Shown here in pieces: positions 16,225-26,283 of a stretch of DNA of 64,000 bases (positions are counted from its first letter, which is position 1; every line of letters starts with the position of its first letter). A program made the position numbers and the translations under genes. The stretch is from the NCBI GenBank assembly GCA_964636815.1, contig CAZWTF010000005.1:1-64000 (forward strand). The letters run 5' to 3'. The notes under the pieces were generated by a model that saw nothing but the letters and a program-made list of their open reading frames with translations, did not search any database and was not told where the DNA came from. The DNA is from SOIL31 sp964636815 (GTDB taxonomy: Bacteria; Babelota; Babeliae; Babelales; Vermiphilaceae).

Positions 16225-19200
16225 TTATGCACTTACTTGCCCATTGTAAGAATATTGCATAAGGTTGTTAATTTGTGTTTGCAGTTTACTGATTGCGTTA
16301 TTCATTTCTTCTACTGTCGCATACTGTTGTTTCATTGCTTCTATTGTTGCTTGTTGTTTTTGTAATTCATTTAAGAGCAATACAGGTAGCAAATGATAAC
16401 GAACAGTATATGGATTGCCATCTTCATCTTTTGCAACAAGTGCAGGGAATACTTGATCAACCTCTTCTGCAATTAAACCATATTGGATTGCTTCAGATGG
16501 ATCATTATTGTATGCAAACGTTACAGGACGTAAATTAAGTATATGTTCTGATAATGAAGCCATGTTAGCTATGTTGTGCTTAAATCTTTCAGATGACAAG
16601 GTTATACCAAGTTGGCCATTAGCATCAACCACAACACCATTTCCTGATACTCCTACGCCATCAATACCAGCGACAAAACAAGTTGTTTGCGACGTACCAA
16701 TACGAATAGTGGTATTTTCAGCTGCAGTAGCTGCGTTAGCATTGATATAAATATTGCCACTACCAGTAGTAATCGTTCCTCCTGATGAACTACCAATTGC
16801 AATATTACTGCTTCCTGTTGTAACAGCAGGTAATGTATTATAACCAACAGCTGTATTATTATTACCTGTTGTGTTTGCACTTAACGCACTTGCACCAACA
16901 GCCACATTCAGACCAGTTCCACTCATAGTAAAGTTGCCTGCACTTTCACCAACAAAAGTGTTGCTTGTTCCAAAATTATGAATAAATCTGTTTGCACCTT
17001 TCATAATATTGCCTGTAGTTGATGTGCTTGGATTAGCGCTCAATACAAGATTGCCACTTACAACACTATCGGTCACACTCACAATGCTTGCACTAAAGTT
17101 ACCTGCAGCATCGCGAGCAACAAGTGTACTTACTGTATTAAGATTTGTGCCGTCTGTTGCAAGCGTTATATCGTTAGTATTGTTAGTAATAGTAATATGA
17201 GAACCTTGAATAAGTGATTTAAAGTTAAGCGTACTGCCCGTTTTATCTCTAAATATAAGACCTGTTCCTGCACCAACATTCGCACCAGTTATAGCTGACC
17301 CAACTGAATCAACATATGCTTTAGTTGCAACATCCGTTGGATTGGTAACTGTACCATTTATGGTAATCATGTTTGTAGCAAAGTTACCTGAACCATCACG
17401 AACTACAATATTACCTGCTGTATCGGTGCTAGAAATTGTTGCTAGTTTTGCATTGCTAATTGTTGCGTTAGTAATATCAGCGTTTACAATCAATGAACTT
17501 GATAATAAACCTGATGCATTATTATGTACAACACCTGCAATGCTAAACGGTGTTATAGTAAGAGAGTTACTGATAACTTCATCAGTTAAACTTACGGCAC
17601 CAGCAGAGAAATTTCCTGAACCATCGCGTAGTACTATTGTACTTGCAGTATTAGCGCTCGTTGCGGTTGTAGCAGAGTTAGCAACTTTACCTGCAGTAGA
17701 AATGGTTGCTAACTTTGTATCAACAATTCCGGCTGATGCTGACACGTCAGCGTTTACGATAAGAGAACTAGAGAGCAATCCTGATGAATCATTATGAACA
17801 ACGCCTGCCGGAGTTAACGCAGTAAGTTGTAATGTTCCATTAAGCACTTCATCATTAACCGATAATGTTCCTGTTAATGATTGATCAGCTACTGATAATG
17901 CAGTAACACATGCACTTGCGATACAGTTGGTAATAGTAAGGTTATCTATAACCGCATCCGTCATACTTACTTCACCCGCAGAGAAATTTCCTGAAGCATC
18001 ACGCGCAACAATGGTGCTTGGAGTATTTGCGCTAGTTGCATCTGTTGCGAGCGTTATATCGTTAGCATTATTAGTAATGACAATATGGGATCCCTGAATA
18101 AGCGATTTAAAGTTGAGAGTGCTACCAGTTTTATCTCTAAAAACAAGACCTGTTCCTGCACCAACATTAGCACCAGTTACGGCTGATGAAGAAGCATCAA
18201 CATATGCTTTAGTTGCAACATCCGTTGGATTAGTCACTGTACCATTTATGGTAATCATATTTGTAGCAAAGTTACCTGAGCCATCACGAACTACAATATT
18301 ACCTGCTGTGTCAGCACTTGAAATTGTCGCTAGTTTTGCATTGCTAATTGTTGCGTTAGTAATGTCAGCATCTACAATCAATGAACTTGATAATAAACCT
18401 GATGCATTATTATGCACAACACCTGCGGTACCAAATGCATTAATTGTAACACCACCTGTTGGATTAATATTCATGCGCTCAGCACCATTTGTATCAAATG
18501 AAAGTGTATTGACTGTTGCTGCTGAAAAACCAGTATTAGCACTTCCAGTAAATTGAATTGATGGAACAGCTGCAGAACCAGCTGGCATTGTTAATGTACC
18601 AGTCATAGTGTCACCAGCTTTAAGAACGTTATTAGATGCGCTACCAGTTAAACTTGCTGTAATTGTTCCTGCAGCAAAATTACCTGAACCATCACGCAGT
18701 ACTATAGTATTTGGAGTATTAAGAGCTGTTGCAGTTGTTGCAGAGTTAGCAACTTTACCTGCAGTAGAAATGGTTGCTAATTTTGTATCAACAATTCCGG
18801 CCGATGCTGACACATCAGCGTTTACGATAAGAGAACTAGAAAGCAATCCTGATGAATCATTATGAACAACACCTGCAGGAGTTAATGCAGTAAGTTGCAA
18901 TGTTCCATTAAGCACTTCATCATTAACTGACAATGTGCCTGTGATTGATTGCTCAGCTACAGACAATGCAGTAACACATGCACTTGCAATACAATTAGTA
19001 ATAGTAAGATTACCTATAATTGCATCAGTCATACTGACTGTGCCGGCAGAAAAGTTACCTGATGGATCACGCAATACGATAGTACTTGCAGTATTACCAC
19101 TTGTTGCAGTTGTAGCAGAGTTAGCAACTTTACCTGCAGTAGAAATAGTTGCTAATTTTGTATCAATAATAGCTGCTGCTGCATCAACATCAGCATTAAC

Positions 19201-22200
19201 TATTAATGAGCTTGATAAATCACCTAAAGCATCATTGTGTACAACACCAGCTGTTGTAAATGCATTAATAGATATTGCCCCACCTGATGCTATTTTTAAT
19301 CGTTCTGTTGCGTCAGTACTGAATGATAAATCACCAGTATCTGCTGATAATCCTGTTGTTGTACTACCAGTGAATACTAATGATGGTAATGCTGTTGTTC
19401 CTGCTGGCAATTGTAATGTACCAGTCATAGTGTCACCAGCTTTAAGAACGTTATTAGATGCGCTACCAGTTAAACTTGCTGTAATTGTTCCTGCAGCAAA
19501 ATTACCTGAACCATCACGCAGTACTATAGTATTTGGAGTATTAAGAGCTGTTGCAGTTGTTGCAGAGTTAGCAACTTTACCTGCAGTAGAAATGGTTGCT
19601 AATTTTGTATCAACAATTGCAGCTGCTGGATCAACATCAGCATTCACAATTAATGAACTTGATAAATTGCCTGAAGCATCATTATGCACAACCCCTGCTG
19701 TAGTAAATGCATTGATAGAAATTATACCACCATTAGCTATTTTCAGTCTTTCTAATGCGTTTGTACTGAATGATAGATCGCCACTACTTGCAGATAATCC
19801 TGATGTTGTACTGCCAGTAAATACAAGCGCTGGAGCAAGCGTTGTTCCTGCCGGCAACTGTAATGCACCAGTCATAGTGTCACCAGCTTTAAGAACATTT
19901 AATGATGCAGCACCGGTTAAACTTGCAGTTATTGTTCCAGCAGCAAAATCACCTGAACCATCGCGTGCAACAATAGTACTCGGTGTGTTTGCGCTTGTTG
20001 CATCAGTAGTTATTGTTATATCGTCAGTATTGCTGACAATAGACATATGTGTACCTGCAAGCAATGATCGGAAATTAAGTGTGCTTCCTGTTTTATTTTT
20101 AAAGACAAGACCTGTTCCTGTACCAACATTTGCACCCGCTGTTGTATCTGGTAAAGAGAACAGTGCAAATCCTATTGGATCAGTATCAATGATTGCAGTT
20201 GGTGTATTACATAAATAACTTGCCCCTGCATTAACATTTCCAGAAAGTATAAGTACGTAGGCTTGGCCTGCTGTATCTCCAGTATCAAAATCAGCTGGAC
20301 GAGTCCAAGCTCCTGCGTGTGCTAACCATAAACCATTTTCAATTGGATCTGTTTGATTAACAAGAAGGACTCTATCACTATCTACCAATGTTACACCATC
20401 AATTGTTTGTAATCCTGTTAAAGCAGTATCAGTAAGACCTACTACTATAGCGGGATCTTTTGCAACAATACCTGTTGAAATGGCAGCATCAACATACGCT
20501 TTTGTTGCAACGTCAGTATTATTAGTAACAGTACCATTGATAGTAATCATATTAGTTGCAAAATTACCAGACCCATCTCGCACTACAATACTACCAGCTG
20601 TGTTTGCGCTTGAAATAGTTGCTAATTTTGCATTACTAATTGTTGCGTTAGTAATATCAGCATCTACAATTAATGAACTTGATAAATTACCAGAAGCATC
20701 ATTATGTACAACGCCAGCTGTAGTAAATGCATTAATAGATATTACTCCGGTAGAATCTATTTTCATACGCTCTGCGGCATTAGTACTCAACGATAAGCTA
20801 TTAGCTACTGGTGCAGAAAGCCCTGTTGTTGTGCTGCCAGTAAATATAAGAGATGGAGCTGCTGTTGTTCCTGCTGGCAATTGTAACGCTCCTGTCATGA
20901 TATCACCAGCTTTTGCAACCTTACCATTTATTTGTGTTTGTATTGATGAAGTTACTCCAGATAGATATCCAAGTTCTGTACCAGTAACAGCACTTGATGC
21001 TAATTGATTAGTACCAACTGCTGTTACAACAGCTCTGTCTGGTGTTAATGTTCCAACAATCAAATTATCATCTGTTTTTAATACGTTAGCTGAATCGCGA
21101 TATAAATTAGTATCAGCAGCAAAAACAATCTGTGTACCCGTTGCAGGCAACTGTAATTGGTTATTAAAACCATCAAGTTGCATTACTACATATGGCGCAA
21201 CTGCTATTTGACCTACAAGATCACTATTTTGATACGTAAATGAAAGTGCTCCTGAAGTTGCATTCTTGTTAACATCCCATCCACGTAATGCTGATGTACC
21301 ACCAACTGGTGATCCTGTATCAGAAACCAAACGAAGGCCAGCAATTTTAGTACGATCAGTGGTTACCGAAGTAACATCTGCATTATCAGCAGATAAAGAA
21401 TATAAAGATGATGCACTACCATAAGGATTATCAAACCCTATTGCTTGTGTAGAATAAAAAGATGATTTGTAGTTAAGTCCTGGATGATCAGTCGCATCAA
21501 TGTTTGCCTGGACTAATATAGTATCTTGATTAGCAGTCGATCCTATAGTTAGTGCTCCATTATCATCTAAATCAAAAAATGCCATTTCAACATTAGTAGC
21601 ATCATTGATACTAATTTTTGAACTTGACGCCGTACATGAATTAAAAAGTAATGTTGCAGTACCATTTTGTACAATATCTGCAGTACAATCACGAATAAGA
21701 AGCCCCGAAATATTCATTTCTGTTGAGAATGTATCTAATGAAGAACCTACTTGTATACCAGTAGCGTAGTTATGCATAACACCACCACTGATATTTACCA
21801 TAGCTTCATCAGTTACCACTATACTCGTACCTTGATCAACCCCAAGAGGACTTGTTCCGCTGAACTCACATCCTATTATTTCTGTAATGGTACCCGCACC
21901 ATCTACTTCTATATCAACATCGGAAGATCCATCTGTTAACTCAAAGGTACAACTAGACAAGGTTAAATGTGATGCTGTATTCTGCACAATATCAAATTCA
22001 TTTATTCTAAAACTAACGCTACTTGCCGTAACAATTGCATTGTTTGTCACTTCCATAGCAGTAGCACATAGTCCAAGCACGCCACCTGAAAGTACCAAAT
22101 TAGCTGCCATACCTGTTACAACAATACCTGCATTTGTTGCTGGCCCTGCTGCTACTGATGTACCAAAAAAAGTACAACCGCTGCATTGAACGCGCGTGTC

Positions 22201-23628
22201 ATCAATATCAAGAGCTGTTCCATTATCAGCAAAATAACAGTTATTAAAACCATATGATTCTGATGCTCCTCCAGCACAACTCACACCAGTCAAAAAATTT
22301 CTAAAATGAACACTGGTGAATATTGATACATTCCCTGCGGCAAGAGAAACACCGATTCCTGTTGGTGCAGATGATGCAAAAGTAATATTTGCAATACGCA
22401 CTGTATCATTGATAAGTAAAAGATTATTTGCAGGTGTATTTGGCATAATGATCACACTATTTGGAGACACCCCCACAATAGACACTCCTTCAACTGTAAC
22501 AATCAGTGGTCCGGAACTATTATCTTCTGTATAAATACCTGAACTGATAACAATGGCTACAGGATTTGATACCAAAGCAATTCCATTGGCGATATCAATT
22601 GCTTTTGCAAGCGTAAGATATGGATTATCAAAAGATCCATCACCAGTTGTATCATTACCATACTTGGTTACATAAATAGTATTACTGATTGCAGGATCAG
22701 CCGATCCACCTTGCGTTACCCAATTCAAATTGGTTGGTGTTGTTGCATCAGCTTGTAATACTTGACTTGCTGTTGGAACTGTTGATGGCAATGAAATAGT
22801 ATAACTTGTTGGCACAACAGATGGTGATTGTAAACCAACGTATTCGCCACCAGTATCATCAGTAAAACGAACATAAGTATCTACAACAGCATCATTGATA
22901 GATAGAGTTCCTGTTACTGTTTGATCAACAACAGAAATATTAGTTGCATTAATATTCTGTATAAACAGATCTGTTGCAGATAATGTTGTAACTGTTTCAT
23001 TTGTTATTATAGAATCAGTTACCGACAAAATATCAATTGTTGCATTTTGAATATTTGTATCGGTTACAGACAAATCAACAGCGGTAATATTTTGAACTAA
23101 CTGATCATTAACTGATAACAGGCCCTTAACTTCCATAATATTAGTCCATACACGATAACCTTTTGTTCTATTTTGGGCTGACTCTAACGCTGATGCTTTA
23201 ACAGTTAATTGACCTTTATGTATTTGATCAACAAGGATATCAATATCACGTATCATTTTTCTAAATTGAGAATTACTCAATTCGCTACGTTGTTCATACA
23301 ACACAGTTTGCATATATTCTATTACTTCTGTTATTGCATCATATTCTGCTACATTACAACCGCTATCTATATGCTTTTTTAACTGAGCAAGTGACGAGTT
23401 GGCATTATGATCTAAACAACTTAGGTCTGAAACCAATTGAGTTATACCGCTTAATTCTTCTCCAAGATATATATATGATTCATCTGCATGATGCATAATA
23501 ATATTTTTATCATGTTCTGAAATGCTTAACAAAATATCCTCTGCCATTGCTGATAATGGCAATGGCGATATTAAAAGACCCAACGATATAAAAAGAGAAA
23601 AAAAGTACGACAAACGCATTCGGTTCAT
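16225..23628 (-). CDS. Giant secreted fibre protein: beta-helix, phage-fibre repeats, S74 chaperone
   Basis: 2,467 residues from ATG 23626-23628, preceded by AAGGG at 7 bases and followed by a signal peptide; a start 15 codons upstream lacks these. Order: signal peptide, N-domain with SYIYLGEELSGI, LSVTD solenoid repeats, one complete ~640-residue beta-helix module (DNA ~20910-22890) homologous to the five in the leftmost gene, then repeated GDTMTGTLQLPAGTTA / INAFTTAGVVHND / VDTKLATISTAGK blocks, a short YadA-head stretch and an S74 chaperone with SSERFKHNI, LRPVTFAYNND and YGLIAEEVD. The Ser/Lys pair is intact. A segment near 20160-20470 (CDS residues ~1050-1160) with GLWLAHAGAWTRPADFDTG resembles phage tail-fibre sequence. 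Repeats are near-identical at DNA level, including a perfect 205-bp copy. Probable surface fibre; target unknown. Confidence 0.9.
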   Translation of the reverse strand: MNRMRLSYFFSLFISLGLLISPLPLSAMAEDILLSISEHDKNIIMHHADESYIYLGEELSGITQLVSDLSCLDHNANSSLAQLKKHIDSGCNVAEYDAITEVIEYMQTVLYEQRSELSNSQFRKMIRDIDILVDQIHKGQLTVKASALESAQNRTKGYRVWTNIMEVKGLLSVNDQLVQNITAVDLSVTDTNIQNATIDILSVTDSIITNETVTTLSATDLFIQNINATNISVVDQTVTGTLSINDAVVDTYVRFTDDTGGEYVGLQSPSVVPTSYTISLPSTVPTASQVLQADATTPTNLNWVTQGGSADPAISNTIYVTKYGNDTTGDGSFDNPYLTLAKAIDIANGIALVSNPVAIVISSGIYTEDNSSGPLIVTVEGVSIVGVSPNSVIIMPNTPANNLLLINDTVRIANITFASSAPTGIGVSLAAGNVSIFTSVHFRNFLTGVSCAGGASESYGFNNCYFADNGTALDIDDTRVQCSGCTFFGTSVAAGPATNAGIVVTGMAANLVLSGGVLGLCATAMEVTNNAIVTASSVSFRINEFDIVQNTASHLTLSSCTFELTDGSSDVDIEVDGAGTITEIIGCEFSGTSPLGVDQGTSIVVTDEAMVNISGGVMHNYATGIQVGSSLDTFSTEMNISGLLIRDCTADIVQNGTATLLFNSCTASSSKISINDATNVEMAFFDLDDNGALTIGSTANQDTILVQANIDATDHPGLNYKSSFYSTQAIGFDNPYGSASSLYSLSADNADVTSVTTDRTKIAGLRLVSDTGSPVGGTSALRGWDVNKNATSGALSFTYQNSDLVGQIAVAPYVVMQLDGFNNQLQLPATGTQIVFAADTNLYRDSANVLKTDDNLIVGTLTPDRAVVTAVGTNQLASSAVTGTELGYLSGVTSSIQTQINGKVAKAGDIMTGALQLPAGTTAAPSLIFTGSTTTGLSAPVANSLSLSTNAAERMKIDSTGVISINAFTTAGVVHNDASGNLSSSLIVDADITNATISNAKLATISSANTAGSIVVRDGSGNFATNMITINGTVTNNTDVATKAYVDAAISTGIVAKDPAIVVGLTDTALTGLQTIDGVTLVDSDRVLLVNQTDPIENGLWLAHAGAWTRPADFDTGDTAGQAYVLILSGNVNAGASYLCNTPTAIIDTDPIGFALFSLPDTTAGANVGTGTGLVFKNKTGSTLNFRSLLAGTHMSIVSNTDDITITTDATSANTPSTIVARDGSGDFAAGTITASLTGAASLNVLKAGDTMTGALQLPAGTTLAPALVFTGSTTSGLSASSGDLSFSTNALERLKIANGGIISINAFTTAGVVHNDASGNLSSSLIVNADVDPAAAIVDTKLATISTAGKVANSATTATALNTPNTIVLRDGSGNFAAGTITASLTGSASNNVLKAGDTMTGTLQLPAGTTALPSLVFTGSTTTGLSADTGDLSFSTDATERLKIASGGAISINAFTTAGVVHNDALGDLSSSLIVNADVDAAAAIIDTKLATISTAGKVANSATTATSGNTASTIVLRDPSGNFSAGTVSMTDAIIGNLTITNCIASACVTALSVAEQSITGTLSVNDEVLNGTLQLTALTPAGVVHNDSSGLLSSSLIVNADVSASAGIVDTKLATISTAGKVANSATTATALNTPNTIVLRDGSGNFAAGTITASLTGSASNNVLKAGDTMTGTLTMPAGSAAVPSIQFTGSANTGFSAATVNTLSFDTNGAERMNINPTGGVTINAFGTAGVVHNNASGLLSSSLIVDADITNATISNAKLATISSADTAGNIVVRDGSGNFATNMITINGTVTNPTDVATKAYVDASSSAVTGANVGAGTGLVFRDKTGSTLNFKSLIQGSHIVITNNANDITLATDATSANTPSTIVARDASGNFSAGEVSMTDAVIDNLTITNCIASACVTALSVADQSLTGTLSVNDEVLNGTLQLTALTPAGVVHNDSSGLLSSSLIVNADVSASAGIVDTKLATISTAGKVANSATTATSANTASTIVLRDGSGNFSAGAVSLTDEVISNSLTITPFSIAGVVHNNASGLLSSSLIVNADITNATISNAKLATISSTDTAGNIVVRDGSGNFATNMITINGTVTNPTDVATKAYVDSVGSAITGANVGAGTGLIFRDKTGSTLNFKSLIQGSHITITNNTNDITLATDGTNLNTVSTLVARDAAGNFSASIVSVTDSVVSGNLVLSANPSTSTTGNIMKGANRFIHNFGTSNTFVGESAGNFTMSGTGLNVAVGASALSANTTGNNNTAVGYNTLPAVTTGSSNIAIGSSSGGTITTGSGNIYINANAATAAENTTIRIGTSQTTCFVAGIDGVGVSGNGVVVDANGQLGITLSSERFKHNIANMASLSEHILNLRPVTFAYNNDPSEAIQYGLIAEEVDQVFPALVAKDEDGNPYTVRYHLLPVLLLNELQKQQATIEAMKQQYATVEEMNNAISKLQTQINNLMQYSYNGQVSA
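18592..18796 (-). repeat. Perfect 205-bp intragenic repeat, copy A
   Basis: Identical base for base to 19414-19618 in the same gene, covering the GDTMTGTL to DTKLATIS segment. Absence of even silent differences suggests recent duplication or gene conversion. Confidence 0.9.
19414..19618 (-). repeat. Perfect 205-bp intragenic repeat, copy B
   Basis: Identical to 18592-18796. The flanking copies of the same protein segment (for example near 19873) differ at many silent sites. Confidence 0.9.
20910..22890 (-). repeat. Beta-helix module, single copy in second giant gene
   Basis: Homologous to the five tandem modules of the leftmost gene: VRFTDDTGGEYVG opening, IYVTKYGNDTTGDGS, GTSALRGWDVNKN and IVGTLTPDRAV, in the same order. 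Boundaries approximate. Confidence 0.8.
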
Positions 23629-23677
23629 AAAAAAACCCTTTTTGTTATATGAACAGATTTTGACTTCACTCATAAAG

Positions 23678-23693
23678 CTTATATAAACAAAAA
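23678..23693 (-). promoter_or_regulatory. Conserved TTTTTGTTTATATAAG element, copy 3
   Basis: Minus-strand TTTTTGTTTATATAAG, 50 bases before the ATG at 23628. Unlike the other copies, no complete terminator hairpin is attached: only a GGCCCTTTTTG half follows the upstream stop at 23703. Confidence 0.45.
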
Positions 23694-23702
23694 GGGCCTT
23701 AA

Positions 23703-26153
23703 TTAAGCAATAGCATTAGAAATATAGAGCTGAATTTCCTTTTTTAAACGTTCAATTATATCATTCATTTCTTGAACGGTTACATGAAGATTTTTCATTT
23801 CTTCAATAGTAGCTTGTTGTTGTTCAATAATAGCATGTTGTTTTTTGAGCTCATTTAAAAGTAAAACTGAAAGTAAATGATAACGAACGGTATATGGATT
23901 TCCTTCTTTATCTTTCGAAACCATAGCAGAAAACAGTTGATCAACTTCTTCAGCTATTAAACCATATTGTACTGTTTCAGTTTCATCATCATTGTAAACA
24001 AAGGTTACTGGTCGTAAATCAAGTATGCTTGCTGACGCTTCACCCATATCTTCTATGTTACGTTTAAATTTTTGGGATGATAATGTAATGCCAAGTTGAC
24101 CATTGCTATCAACAACAACTCCATTACCTGAGACCCCTATGCCATCAATACCCGCAATAAATGTTCGTATTTGTGATGTGCCGATACGAGTTGTACTATT
24201 TTCATTTGTTGTCCCAGCAGCCGCATTAATGTAAATATTTCCATTGCCAGTAGCTAATGTTTGACCTGCTTGATATCCAACAGCAACGTTATTAGTTCCT
24301 GTTGTAATGGATGCTAATGTATTAACCCCAAAACCACTATTTTGTCCTGTACCGCTGGTTACAAAGTTTCCAGCATTCACACCAACAAAGGTATTATTTG
24401 TGCCAAAATTATGAATGAAACTATTTCCAGCTTTTTCAATATTACCAGTTGTTGAAGTTGAATTGACTAATTTTAAATCTCCACTCAAAACACCATCTGT
24501 TATACTGATTATGCTTGCGCTAAAGTTACCAGCAGCATCACGCGCAACAAGCGTACTAGCCGTGTTAAGATTTGTACCATCTGTTGAGAGCGTTATGTCA
24601 TTAGTATTATTTGTGATGATGATATGATTACTTTGAGCAAGTGATTTAAAATTAATATTGTTACCAGTTTTATCTCTAAAAATAAGACCTGTTCCTGCAC
24701 CAACGTTTGCGCCTGTTACCGCTGCTGTAGCAGCATCAACATACGCTTTTGTTGCAGCATCAGTTGGATTAGTCACCGTACCATTTAGAGTGATCATATT
24801 TGTTGCAAAGTTTCCAGAACCATCACGAACCACAATATTGCCTGCTGTATTGGTGCTCGAAATTGTTGCCAATTTTGCGTTGCTAATTGTTGCGTTTGTA
24901 ATATCAGCATTTACAATTAATGAGCTTGAAAGTAATCCTGCCGCATTATTATGAACCACGCCTGCTGGCGTAAAACCTGGGATAGTAAGATTTGTTATAA
25001 CCGCATCCGTTGAAGAAAATTGAGTTGCTGTCAATTGTGCAACAACTGAAGACACTGAACCAGTAGCGCCCGTCGCGCCAGTTGCTCCAGTAGATCCTGT
25101 TGCACCCGTTATTCCGGTAGCCCCTGTAGCACCAGTAATTCCAGTTGCTCCAGTAGATCCTGTTACTCCTGTTGCACCAGTATTACCTGTAGATCCTGTA
25201 TTGCCTGTAGCACCAGTAGGTCCAGTAGAACCAGTATTGCCCGTTGCTCCTGTTGCGCCAGTTGCCCCTGCTCCAGTAGCTCCCGTAGATCCTGTAGATC
25301 CTATAGCACCAGTAAATCCAGTTACTCCAGTAGGACCTGTAGATCCCGTTGCACCAGTTGCACCTGCGCCAGGTCCCGTTGCACCAGTAGCGCCTTGAGC
25401 TCCAGTGTTTCCTGTTGCGCCAGTAGTTCCTGCACCAGTAGCTCCAGTATTACCTTGAGGTCCTGTCGCCCCAGTTGCACCAGTAGCGCCAAAACCACCA
25501 GTTATGCCGGTTACTGTTCCGCTAATTATAAGATCAACTACCGAAAGAGTACCATCAACATTTACATCCTCTTTAAATGTTGCATCTTTTTTAAATTTTG
25601 ATTTCCCACAAACTTTAAGATTTCCTTCTATATGAGCACCTTGCTTTGTATGAAGATGTTTTTTTAAAACTGTTTTGCCTAAAACTTCTAAATTTTTATT
25701 AATGATAAAAGTGTCAAACTGACATGAATACGGTACATTATTTTCGCAAGGTACCGATCTTATAGCTTCATCAGTAACAACATCTAAATCTCCACTCATA
25801 ATTCGATCACGTAAAAATTCAATCCTACCACATAACTGCGCCATCTTTTCAGGGGTTAATATCTCATAATTCCGTTGCAAAACAAATTCTGCATATTCCA
25901 AAGCAGCAAGAATGTCGTTCTGTTTTACGATAGAAAACCCTTCAGAGATGTAATCTTTTAATGCATGTAAAATAGAATAATCTTGTTCATCCAATTGACT
26001 TATTTGAACAAAAAGATCCTCTATATTATTTATTTCTTTTGTAAGATAAATGTACGATATGTCAGATAATTGGGCTTTAGCGTTCTGCACTGCTCCCAAT
26101 AATGACATTGATAAACATAAAAATAAAACATTAAAAAACCGTGCGTCAAACAT
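23703..26153 (-). CDS. Secreted collagen-like fibre protein with S74 chaperone
   Basis: 816 residues; ATG 26151-26153 follows AAGGA. Signal peptide (1-~27), family N-domain with ISYIYLTKEINNIED, a solenoid with KHLHTKQGAHIEG (~165-205), a collagen-like Gly-X-Thr/Ala/Pro block (~209-364), the GVVHNNAAGLLSSSLIV fibre segment, two or three YadA-head repeats, then an S74 chaperone containing SSQKFKRNI with the Ser/Lys pair and YGLIAEEVD, and a C-terminal coiled coil. It is the compact member of the five-gene family and shows the full architecture in short form. Collagen-like triple helix plus S74 both imply a trimer. Divergent from the plus-strand paralogue at 26284, with 130 bp between them. Confidence 0.92.
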   Translation of the reverse strand: MFDARFFNVLFLCLSMSLLGAVQNAKAQLSDISYIYLTKEINNIEDLFVQISQLDEQDYSILHALKDYISEGFSIVKQNDILAALEYAEFVLQRNYEILTPEKMAQLCGRIEFLRDRIMSGDLDVVTDEAIRSVPCENNVPYSCQFDTFIINKNLEVLGKTVLKKHLHTKQGAHIEGNLKVCGKSKFKKDATFKEDVNVDGTLSVVDLIISGTVTGITGGFGATGATGATGPQGNTGATGAGTTGATGNTGAQGATGATGPGAGATGATGSTGPTGVTGFTGAIGSTGSTGATGAGATGATGATGNTGSTGPTGATGNTGSTGNTGATGVTGSTGATGITGATGATGITGATGSTGATGATGATGSVSSVVAQLTATQFSSTDAVITNLTIPGFTPAGVVHNNAAGLLSSSLIVNADITNATISNAKLATISSTNTAGNIVVRDGSGNFATNMITLNGTVTNPTDAATKAYVDAATAAVTGANVGAGTGLIFRDKTGNNINFKSLAQSNHIIITNNTNDITLSTDGTNLNTASTLVARDAAGNFSASIISITDGVLSGDLKLVNSTSTTGNIEKAGNSFIHNFGTNNTFVGVNAGNFVTSGTGQNSGFGVNTLASITTGTNNVAVGYQAGQTLATGNGNIYINAAAGTTNENSTTRIGTSQIRTFIAGIDGIGVSGNGVVVDSNGQLGITLSSQKFKRNIEDMGEASASILDLRPVTFVYNDDETETVQYGLIAEEVDQLFSAMVSKDKEGNPYTVRYHLLSVLLLNELKKQHAIIEQQQATIEEMKNLHVTVQEMNDIIERLKKEIQLYISNAIA

Positions 26154-26185
26154 ACAAATCCTTTTTTAAATAAATAACAATGTTG

Positions 26186-26205
26186 ATCTATATAAACAAA
26201 AAAAC
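26186..26205 (-). promoter_or_regulatory. Conserved TTTTTGTTTATATAG element, copy 4
   Basis: Minus-strand GTTTTTTTGTTTATATAGAT, 33 bases before the ATG at 26153, in the 130-bp divergent spacer between the two fibre genes. Candidate -10 TATATA; a TTGTTA lies 19 bases further upstream. Confidence 0.45.
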
Positions 26206-26283
26206 TATTGAATTAACAACCTTTATTTTGTTTAACTTTATTTTAAAGCTCAAAATAACTATTTTCTAAAAAAGGGATTTCCT

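Noticed and set aside
18935..20218. 427-codon plus-strand open frame, with many shorter ones across 1-26000
   Set aside because: They mirror the repetitive minus-strand fibre genes, consist of Val/Ala/Pro-rich antisense sequence, and lack ribosome sites.
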